DNA of 5,102 nt from Limnochordia bacterium (GTDB taxonomy: Bacteria > Bacillota > Limnochordia > Darwinibacteriales > SLO01). The notes beneath the pieces were generated by a model. The model ran no database searches. It was not told the DNA's origin and saw only the letters and a list, made by a program, of their open reading frames with translations. Made by a program: the position numbers and the translations under genes. This document shows, one piece after another, positions 1 to 5,102 of the stretch. The first letter of the stretch is position 1; each line of letters begins with the position of its first letter. The DNA is taken from assembly GCA_007132635.1 (NCBI GenBank), contig SLOG01000150.1, forward strand, positions 1 through 5,102. The letters run 5' to 3'.

Positions 1-11
1 ACCAAAAACAG

Positions 12-17
12 AAGGAG
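12..17 (+). promoter_or_regulatory. Ribosome binding site of the mechanosensitive channel gene
   Basis: AAGGAG lies six bases upstream of the ATG at 24, a near-ideal Shine-Dalgarno site and spacing. It supports ATG 24 over the internal Met codon at residue 7. The promoter is not visible because only 23 bases precede the gene in this window. Confidence 0.8.
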
Positions 18-23
18 TGCAGC

Positions 24-1241
24 ATGCCAATTTCACCCCAAATGGCCGACGAACTGGTTTTCCTGTTGGCCTTGTTTGTTTTTACTATTGTTTTCCATTT
101 ACTCTTAAAGCGCTTCTTTATGGGCTGGTTATACAAGGTCTTCTGCCACACTAAAGCCGAATGGGACCAGATCCTGTTTGAACAGGGCGCCTTTCGCAAC
201 CTGCCTCATCTCATTCCCGCGTTGGTACTGTATCAAGGTAGTACAGCCCTTCCCATCACGGGGAGTGTCGTAGGCCGTATTATGAGTGCGTGGATTGCTC
301 TCATTATCGCTGCCTTTATAGACCGCATATTGACAGCTGGATTGTACCTGTACAACACATACCCGATTTCTAACCGCCGGCCGATAAAAGGCTATATACA
401 AGTGACCAAGCTCATCCTCTATGTGGCCGCTGGAGTGACCGCTATTTCGCTTCTAGTTGAACAGTCACCGTGGCTGTTTCTCAGCGGAATTGGTGCCATG
501 ACAGCTATAGTCACACTGGTATTTCGGGACACAATTCTGTCCTTTGTGGCAAGTATTCAATTGATGGGCAATGATCTTATTCGGGTCGGAGATTGGATCG
601 AGATGTCTCAATACGGCGCCGATGGAGACGTTGAGGAGATCGCTCTGCACACAGTTAAGGTGCGGAATTTCGATAACACGATCACAACCATTCCCACCTA
701 CAAGCTGATCGAAGACTCGTTTCGCAATTGGCGCGGCATGATCGAGTTAGGGGGCCGACGTATCCGGCGTTCAATACTCATCGACCAAACCAGCGTGAGT
801 TTCTGCGATAGTGCCATGATCGCATCCTTTGAAAGAATCCATGTGCTAAAAGACTATGTCTGCGAAAAAAGAGACGAACTCGCTCACTTTAACCAAGTTC
901 ACAACATTGACACCTCCGTTTCGGTCAACGGACGACGGATGACTAACTTGGGGACGTTTCGAGCCTATCTCGAAGGCTATCTCCGGCAGCACCCGAAAAT
1001 CCGCCAGGACATGACTTTTTTGGTCCGTCAGTTAGAACCGACTCCCGAAGGGCTACCGCTAGAGATCTATGTGTTTACGACTGATACAGCTTGGGTCAAA
1101 CATGAAGGAGTCCAAGCCGACATCTTTGATCACATCCTGGCCGTACTACCAGAGTTCGGACTCCGAGTCGCTCAGAATCCGACGGGCAATGACCTAACAT
1201 CGCTTGCAGACGGGAGGGAGAATCTCCGTGCAGCACACTGA
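24..1241 (+). CDS. ybdG: MscS-family mechanosensitive ion channel, YbdG/MscM type
   Basis: A 405-residue inner-membrane channel of the MscS superfamily, predicted to open under membrane tension and release solutes during osmotic downshock. Hydrophobic segments lie at about residues 10-28, 62-78, 86-108, 126-146 and 150-183. The last one, rich in Gly and Ala (LSGIGAMTAIVTLVFRDTIL), corresponds to the pore-lining helix. It is followed by the MscS beta-domain start (NDLIRVGDWIEM, 183-194) and TTIPTYKLIEDSFRNWRGM (221-239). The C-terminal half contains GGRRIRRSI (243-251), GTFRAYLEGYLR (310-321), HPKIRQDMTFLVRQL (323-337) and QADIFDHI (364-371). From memory these blocks match E. coli YbdG closely, and the length agrees (YbdG is about 415 residues). 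Family assignment is firm; conductance and gating are inferred. The last 14 bases overlap the downstream PLP enzyme gene, so the two are probably one operon. Confidence 0.93.
   Translation: MPISPQMADELVFLLALFVFTIVFHLLLKRFFMGWLYKVFCHTKAEWDQILFEQGAFRNLPHLIPALVLYQGSTALPITGSVVGRIMSAWIALIIAAFIDRILTAGLYLYNTYPISNRRPIKGYIQVTKLILYVAAGVTAISLLVEQSPWLFLSGIGAMTAIVTLVFRDTILSFVASIQLMGNDLIRVGDWIEMSQYGADGDVEEIALHTVKVRNFDNTITTIPTYKLIEDSFRNWRGMIELGGRRIRRSILIDQTSVSFCDSAMIASFERIHVLKDYVCEKRDELAHFNQVHNIDTSVSVNGRRMTNLGTFRAYLEGYLRQHPKIRQDMTFLVRQLEPTPEGLPLEIYVFTTDTAWVKHEGVQADIFDHILAVLPEFGLRVAQNPTGNDLTSLADGRENLRAAH
1212..1227 (+). promoter_or_regulatory. Ribosome binding site and small hairpin before the PLP enzyme start
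   Basis: GGGAGG (1212-1217) and GGAG (1217-1220) lie 10 and 7 bases upstream of the GTG at 1228, inside the final codons of the channel gene. This fixes GTG 1228 as the start rather than the in-frame TTG at 1204, which has no comparable site. The second purine run belongs to a perfect palindrome, GGAGAATCTCC (1217-1227), that could fold into a short hairpin directly before the start codon. Ribosomes finishing the channel gene would open it, which would be consistent with translational coupling. The hairpin is weak, so a regulatory role is inference. Confidence 0.6.
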
Positions 1242-2403
1242 CTTCAACCAGTTATTCCAGCGCCGCAAAACGAATTCACTCAAATGGGATGATCTTGAGA
1301 AACGCTTTGGGAGCGACGATATTCTGCCCTTGTGGGTAGCAGACATGGACTTTGCTGCACCCCTAGAGGTTCAGTCCGCTATTCAGGAACGAGCAGCACA
1401 CGGCATTTTCGGCTACACAATTCGAGGAGACAGCTACACAGAGGCCATTGTCCAATGGCTGCAGAAACGCCACGGATGGCAGGTTCATCCAGAGCAGTTG
1501 ATCCACTGTCCGGGTGTGGTTCCGTCCTTAGCCATTGCCATACAGGAATGCACCCAGCCTAAGGACTCCATCCTCATTCAGAGTCCTGTCTACCATCCGT
1601 TTTTCGATGTTGTCAAACAAAACGGCCGCGTTCTCATCGACAGCCCGCTGGTCTTTGACGGCAGCAAATACCGTATGGATTTCGCCGATCTCGAGCGCCA
1701 ATTTGCCTCCGGGGTGGCTCTGATGATACTCTGCAGTCCCCACAATCCCGTGGGCCGAGTGTGGACGCGCCCGGAGTTGGAGGAGTTAGCAGCTCTCTGT
1801 CTGGCCTACGACGTGACAATTGTCGCCGACGAGATCTGGTCCGACATTGTATTAGACGGGCACCAACACATTCCACTCGCTACGGTTATAGATAACCCAG
1901 CACTTAAGGTAATCACTTGTATGGCTCCGAGCAAGACCTTTAACTTGGCTGGACTCAATACATCGTTCTCCGTAATCGCCCAACGACAGCTGCGAAACGC
2001 CTTTGCCAAAGGGCTGCACAAACTTGAGATGCATCTCGGAAACGTGTTTGGAATCGTGGGTACGCAAGCCGCATATGAGCATGGTCATGCGTGGCTGAAC
2101 CAAGCCATCGCTTACATTCAAGACAATCTTGTGTTCCTTAACGATTACCTCATGAAGCGAATACCGGTGGTCAAAATCGTCCAGCCGGAAGGTACGTACC
2201 TCGTATGGTTGGACTGCCGAGAACTCCCTCTCGCATTCAAGGATCAAACGTCTTTTTTTGCCGAACAGGCAATGGTGGGGTTGAACGATGGGCAGTTTTT
2301 CGGGCCATCGGGTGCCGGGTTCCAACGGATCAACATAGCCTGTCCCCAGCAGATATTGGCGGAAGGCTTAGCGCGGATCGACAAGGCCGTGAAGTCTCTC
2401 TGA
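1228..2403 (+). CDS. MalY/PatB-type PLP-dependent aminotransferase / cystathionine beta-lyase
   Basis: A 391-residue (GTG start) cytoplasmic fold-type I PLP enzyme of aminotransferase class I/II, MalY/PatB branch. Enzymes of this branch mostly cleave C-S bonds of cystathionine or cysteine, giving pyruvate, ammonia and a thiol; some act as aminotransferases. The start LPLWVADMDFAAP (33-45) and FGYT (61-64) are characteristic of the branch. Also visible are QSPVYHPFF (118-126), SPHNPVGRVW (170-179, Asn173 near the cofactor ring), VADEIWSD (199-206, Asp201 facing the pyridine nitrogen), APSKTFNLAG (233-242, Lys236 the Schiff-base lysine) and GFQRINIACP (364-373, Arg367 expected to bind the substrate carboxylate). 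All key residues are present and the length matches the family (about 390). It overlaps the channel gene by 14 bases and is followed by a terminator 19 bases after the stop. Methionine/cysteine metabolism is the likely role; exact substrate is unknown. Confidence 0.92.
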   Translation: MQHTDFNQLFQRRKTNSLKWDDLEKRFGSDDILPLWVADMDFAAPLEVQSAIQERAAHGIFGYTIRGDSYTEAIVQWLQKRHGWQVHPEQLIHCPGVVPSLAIAIQECTQPKDSILIQSPVYHPFFDVVKQNGRVLIDSPLVFDGSKYRMDFADLERQFASGVALMILCSPHNPVGRVWTRPELEELAALCLAYDVTIVADEIWSDIVLDGHQHIPLATVIDNPALKVITCMAPSKTFNLAGLNTSFSVIAQRQLRNAFAKGLHKLEMHLGNVFGIVGTQAAYEHGHAWLNQAIAYIQDNLVFLNDYLMKRIPVVKIVQPEGTYLVWLDCRELPLAFKDQTSFFAEQAMVGLNDGQFFGPSGAGFQRINIACPQQILAEGLARIDKAVKSL

Positions 2404-2422
2404 CTACAGAAAACTGTACATA

Positions 2423-2452
2423 AAAGAACGCGGGGCGATCCCCGCGTTCTTT
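2423..2452. terminator. Bidirectional intrinsic terminator between convergent genes
   Basis: A perfect 13-bp stem has its left arm AAAGAACGCGGGG at 2423-2435, a CGAT loop at 2436-2439 and the complementary arm at 2440-2452. It sits 19 bases after the stop of the PLP enzyme (+ strand) and 24 bases beyond the stop of the aldo/keto reductase (- strand). The arms end in A-rich and T-rich runs, so read from either side the hairpin finishes in a U-rich tract; the - strand direction has the slightly longer one. It is the only structured element in the 73-base gap between the two stop codons. Confidence 0.9.
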
Positions 2453-2476
2453 GCAGTGGAGAAAACCAACGCCTTC

Positions 2477-3625
2477 CTAGCTCAATGCTTCATGCGCATC
2501 TTTTAGATCCTGAATGATCTCTAGGTTTTGGGGGCAGGCTGCTTCGCACTGACCACACTCAACGCACTGGGTAGCATCCTGATTGTTTTTTACCATGTGT
2601 TGATAGCCACGTTTCGATTCCTCAAAAGCATCATATATGGATGCGTTGTTATACAAAGAGAATACGTTCGGGATCATGACGCCAGATGGGCAGGGAAGGC
2701 AGTATTTGCAGTCAGTACAGTTGACGCGTACGCGTGACAGGTAAAAGTCCCGCACGCGCTCGATCGCCGCTTGTTCTTCCGGACGCAAAGACTCAGACGC
2801 GCCAGTATCAGCAATCGCAAGGTTTTCCTCTACTTGCTCCATAGTGCTCATACCGCTCAATACCGTAGCCGTCTCAGGGAAGTCAAAAACCCAGCGAAAT
2901 GCCCAGGCAGTTGGACTCCGGGCGGGTTCGACTTCGGCCAATGTGCGGCGGACTTCTGCAGGTACGGCACCAGCAATCTTCCCGCCTCGCAGTGGCTCCA
3001 TAATGACAACAGCCAACCCTTTATCAGCGGCATACTTCAGGCCTTCGACGCCCGCTTGATAGTCCACATCCATGTAATTCAACTGAATTTGACAGACATC
3101 CCAGTCATAGGCATCAACGATTTCTTTGAACAAATCCAGCTCATCGTGGAAGGAGAATCCAACGTACTTGATCCTACCGGCCGCTACGGCTCTTTCGAGA
3201 AAATCAAAAACACGCAGCTCTTTTGCCTTCTTCCATGTATCTTTGTTCAATGCGTGTACCAAGTATACATCCACGTAGTCGGTCTGCAGCTTATCCAGCT
3301 GCTCGTCAAATATGCGATCAAAATCATCGTGGGTCTCAATCGCCCAGATAGGCAGCTTTGTCGCTAACGCAACCCGCTCTCGGTACCCATCCTGCAGAGC
3401 TCGTCCTACCAACACTTCGCTATATCCACCGTGATAGGGGTAGGCCGTATCCACGTAGTTGATGCCGCCATCGATGCCGCGGCGAATCATGCGTACCGCC
3501 TCAGTTTGATCTATGTCCCCAACGTCGCTTTGCGGATCGGGTGTGTCCACTACGGGAAGCCTCATACAGCCGAAACCCAATGCTGACGTTTCCAAGTCCA
3601 AGCGGCCAAATTTTCGATAAAGCAT
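2477..3625 (-). CDS. Aldo/keto reductase with C-terminal two-[4Fe-4S] ferredoxin domain
   Basis: A 382-residue predicted cytoplasmic oxidoreductase of the COG1453 type: an aldo/keto reductase TIM barrel fused to a ferredoxin-like tail. The barrel opens with MLYRKFGRLDLETSALGFG. It retains the family's catalytic tetrad: Asp59 and Tyr64 (in VDTAYPY), Lys90 (ALATK) and His124 (YLVHAL). Other family blocks are IKYVGFSFHD (152-161), QIQLNYMD (180-187) and VIMEPLRGGKIA (208-219). The tail carries CxxCxxCxxCP (Cys303, 306, 309, 312) and CxxCxxCxxxCP (Cys354, 357, 360, 364), enough for two [4Fe-4S] clusters, so electrons may pass between NAD(P)H and an iron-sulfur partner. The ATG at 3625 is chosen because AAGGGGG lies eight bases upstream; an in-frame TTG at 3658 lacks a site and its extra residues do not look like family sequence. 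The gene converges on the PLP enzyme and diverges from the GH4 gene. Substrate is unknown. Confidence 0.92.
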   Translation of the reverse strand: MLYRKFGRLDLETSALGFGCMRLPVVDTPDPQSDVGDIDQTEAVRMIRRGIDGGINYVDTAYPYHGGYSEVLVGRALQDGYRERVALATKLPIWAIETHDDFDRIFDEQLDKLQTDYVDVYLVHALNKDTWKKAKELRVFDFLERAVAAGRIKYVGFSFHDELDLFKEIVDAYDWDVCQIQLNYMDVDYQAGVEGLKYAADKGLAVVIMEPLRGGKIAGAVPAEVRRTLAEVEPARSPTAWAFRWVFDFPETATVLSGMSTMEQVEENLAIADTGASESLRPEEQAAIERVRDFYLSRVRVNCTDCKYCLPCPSGVMIPNVFSLYNNASIYDAFEESKRGYQHMVKNNQDATQCVECGQCEAACPQNLEIIQDLKDAHEALS

Positions 3626-3633
3626 GCCAAAAT

Positions 3634-3640
3634 CCCCCTT
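3634..3640 (-). promoter_or_regulatory. Ribosome binding site of the aldo/keto reductase
   Basis: On the - strand AAGGGGG stands eight bases before the ATG at 3625. It decides the start, since the upstream in-frame TTG at 3658 would place this site inside the coding region. Confidence 0.75.
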
Positions 3641-3649
3641 AAAATTCAG

Positions 3650-3706
3650 TTCTGTCAAACAGAATCAGCCAAGACAGGGCGCGAATGAAATAAGGTATTC
3701 TGTTTG
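3650..3706. repeat. Cluster of TTCTGT/ACAGAA inverted repeats, possible operator
   Basis: TTCTGT-CAA-ACAGAA at 3650-3664 is a perfect 6-bp inverted repeat with a 3-base spacer. Its right half, extended to CAAACAGAAT (3656-3665), is repeated in perfect inverted form as ATTCTGTTTG at 3697-3706, with centres 41 bases apart, roughly four helical turns. Three copies of the same half-site in a divergent promoter spacer look like binding sites for a dimeric regulator. The alternative is a stem in the leader of the reductase transcript. No regulator gene is in the window, so the role is inferred. Confidence 0.4.
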
Positions 3707-3796
3707 TTAATTCGTGATCGTTCGCCTGATACCTGCTGGAATATGTAGAAGGCATTTGTCAGCAGACAGCGAAAACCCACACATAGACCAAAACCA

Positions 3797-3804
3797 AGAG
3801 GTGA
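3797..3804 (+). promoter_or_regulatory. Ribosome binding site of the GH4 gene
   Basis: AGAGGTGA, complementary to the 16S rRNA tail, lies five bases before the GTG at 3810. An in-frame GTG at 3801 falls inside this site, so 3810 is the better start. It also gives the usual GH4 N-terminus, with the nucleotide-binding strand beginning at residue 3. Confidence 0.7.
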
Positions 3805-3809
3805 ACACT

Positions 3810-5102
3810 GTGAAGAAAATCGCGTTTATCGGCGCAGGTAGTTTCGGATTCACACGCAATCTTGTCAAAGACATTCTGGCGTTCCCAGCGTTTCGTGACG
3901 CAACAATCTCGCTCATGGACATTGACGAAGACCGTCTCCGGTACATAGAAAAAGCTATCACCAAGATCATAGAAGCCGGGAACTACCCAGCAGCGGTTGA
4001 GGCAACGACAGACCGAGCAAAGGCCCTTGAAGGGGCTGATGGGGTGGTCTGTACCATTCTCGCAGGTGGTGTTGACGTTTGGCGCCATGACATCGAGATC
4101 CCGAAATCGTTTGGCGTCGACATAAACGTCGGCGACACTCGGGGGCCGGCCGGTGTATTTCGGGCACTGCGCACGATACCTGTTATGCTTGACATCTGCC
4201 GTGACATCGAGAACTACTGTCCAAACGCCATCTTCCTGAACTATACCAATCCAATGGCCATGCTGTGCCGTGCCATGCAGGCCGAATCCAGCGTGCAGGT
4301 GACTGGTCTGTGCCACAGCGTACAGGGCACTGCGTCAATGCTGGCTAATTGGATCGGTGCTTCCATGGACGACATCACGTACCTGTGCGCCGGCATCAAT
4401 CACCAAGCCTGGTACCTCTCCTTTAAATGGAACAATCAGGACGCGTACCCACTGATCAAAGAAGCCGTAGCCAAGCCAGACATCTACAACCACGAGCAAG
4501 TCCGCAACGAAATGTTTCTGCATCTTGACTACTACGTTACCGAATCGAGCGGTCACAACTCGGAGTATAACCCGTGGTTTCGAAAACGGGAGGATTTAAT
4601 CGAAAAGTACTGTACCCACGGAACCGGATGGAACCCTGGAGAATATGCTTATATTCTTAACCAGTATCTCCAACGAGAACGCGACTGGAAGGATGACATT
4701 GAGGAGTGGCTAGCTGCAGACGAAGTTGATCTCTCTTTGGGTAACGAATATGCGGCTTATATCTTTAATGCGATCTTCGGCGACGGTACACTGTACGAGT
4801 TTAACGGCAACGTACGGAATTTCGGGCTCATCGACAATCTCATTGATGGGTGCTGTGTAGAGGTTCCTGTCTTGGCGTCTCCGAGAGGCCTTAACCCCTT
4901 GCATGTAGGACCTCTTCCGGATCACCTAGCTGTCATCAATAACATCAGTGCAGGTGCCGAAGAACTCGCTGTCGAGGCTTCGCTCACAGGCGATCCCCGA
5001 AAGGTCTTTCATTCGATTCTGATGGACCCGCTGACATCGGCCGTTTTGAGTATGCAGGAAACCAAGGATATGGTCGATGCCATGATGGAGAAAAACCGCG
5101 AG
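3810..5102 (+). CDS. GH4 alpha-glycosidase, MelA-like alpha-galactosidase/alpha-glucosidase (3' truncated by window)
   Basis: An open frame of 431 codons without a stop, cut by the window edge. It encodes a cytoplasmic glycoside hydrolase family 4 enzyme, which needs NAD and a divalent metal and cleaves by transient oxidation at sugar C3. The Rossmann start KKIAFIGAGSFGFTRNLVKD (2-21) has the GAGS nucleotide loop and Asp37 (LMDID) at the expected ribose-binding place. GDTRGPAGVFRALRTIP (108-124), NYTNPMA (144-150), GLCHSVQGT (166-174) and GINHQAW (195-201) follow; Cys168 and His198 are the metal ligands. The CHS form of the cysteine motif marks the alpha-glycosidase branch, as opposed to the CN form of 6-phospho-glycosidases. 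YYVTESSGHNSEYNPWF (241-257) and NVRNFGLIDNL (334-344) resemble E. coli MelA (about 451 residues), so roughly 10-20 residues are probably missing. Galactoside versus glucoside specificity cannot be decided here. Its divergent position suggests it begins a sugar-use operon continuing to the right. Confidence 0.9.
   Translation, partial: MKKIAFIGAGSFGFTRNLVKDILAFPAFRDATISLMDIDEDRLRYIEKAITKIIEAGNYPAAVEATTDRAKALEGADGVVCTILAGGVDVWRHDIEIPKSFGVDINVGDTRGPAGVFRALRTIPVMLDICRDIENYCPNAIFLNYTNPMAMLCRAMQAESSVQVTGLCHSVQGTASMLANWIGASMDDITYLCAGINHQAWYLSFKWNNQDAYPLIKEAVAKPDIYNHEQVRNEMFLHLDYYVTESSGHNSEYNPWFRKREDLIEKYCTHGTGWNPGEYAYILNQYLQRERDWKDDIEEWLAADEVDLSLGNEYAAYIFNAIFGDGTLYEFNGNVRNFGLIDNLIDGCCVEVPVLASPRGLNPLHVGPLPDHLAVINNISAGAEELAVEASLTGDPRKVFHSILMDPLTSAVLSMQETKDMVDAMMEKNRE

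Larger units (their letters stand above)
3626..3809. promoter_or_regulatory. Divergent promoter region between the reductase and GH4 genes
   Basis: These 184 bases separate two divergently transcribed genes and must carry a promoter for each, unless either is read from farther away. I could not find a convincing -35/-10 pair on either strand. A perfect TTGACA on the - strand (3658-3653) is too close to the reductase start to use with normal spacing, because its -10 would fall on the ribosome binding site. TTGTTA at 3704-3709 on the + strand has only a poor TGATAC 17 bases on. No tRNA, riboswitch or small ORF is evident here. Confidence 0.5.

Noticed and set aside
1852..2325. 157-codon open frame on the - strand within the PLP enzyme gene
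   Set aside because: It is a shadow of the lysine-to-C-terminal part of the PLP enzyme, with no motif of its own.
2771..3367. 198-codon open frame on the + strand inside the reductase gene
   Set aside because: It is antisense to a clearly conserved enzyme with an intact tetrad and cysteine motifs, has no recognisable domain and no convincing ribosome binding site.
3653..3658. TTGACA on the - strand as a -35 box for the reductase
   Set aside because: With 17-base spacing the -10 would be GGATTT on top of the ribosome binding site and transcription would begin at the start codon; the match more likely arises from the inverted repeat.
3681..3734. GCGAA/TTCGC and AGGTAT/ATACCT inverted pairs in the divergent spacer
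   Set aside because: They are only 5-6 bp, far apart, and have different centres, so they do not build one structure and are expected by chance.
3757..3768. TGTC-AGCA-GACA short palindrome upstream of the GH4 start
   Set aside because: Four-base arms are too short to support an operator call without conservation data.
3759..4316. 185-codon open frame on the - strand over the start of the GH4 gene
   Set aside because: It is antisense to the conserved Rossmann and GDTRGPAG regions of GH4, and its translation is unusually rich in Cys, His and Val with no family pattern.

Overview
This is a gene-dense bacterial chromosomal stretch with four protein genes and nothing that looks mobile, phage-derived or CRISPR-like. 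Base composition is close to even. Shine-Dalgarno sites are strong and purine-rich, and two of the four genes start with GTG. A ferredoxin-containing aldo/keto reductase and a family-4 glycosidase suggest an anaerobic or facultative, sugar-fermenting bacterium. A spirochaete or a Firmicutes-type fermenter would fit, but no marker gene here settles the phylum.

Left half (1-2403, + strand): a YbdG/MscM-type mechanosensitive channel gene is followed by a MalY/PatB-type PLP-dependent C-S lyase/aminotransferase gene. The two overlap by 14 bases. The second gene's ribosome binding site lies inside the end of the first, so the pair is almost certainly co-transcribed and probably translationally coupled. 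A perfect 13-bp GC-rich hairpin at 2423-2452 ends this unit. It also sits just past the stop of the convergent gene to its right, so it can serve both strands.

Right half (2477-5102): an aldo/keto reductase with a C-terminal pair of four-cysteine [4Fe-4S] motifs lies on the - strand. It is divergent from a MelA-like GH4 alpha-glycosidase on the + strand, which runs off the right edge only a little short of its expected C-terminus. The 184-base divergent spacer (3626-3809) must hold both promoters and contains a cluster of TTCTGT/ACAGAA inverted repeats that could be an operator. GH4 enzymes cleave glycosides through an NAD-dependent oxidation/reduction at sugar C3, so a redox enzyme next door is suggestive, but a functional link is only inferred.

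I do not see a clearly new biological system. The points most worth a second look are the channel/C-S-lyase coupling with a hairpin over the second start site, the inverted repeats between the divergent genes, and the possible pairing of a ferredoxin-type reductase with a GH4 glycosidase.
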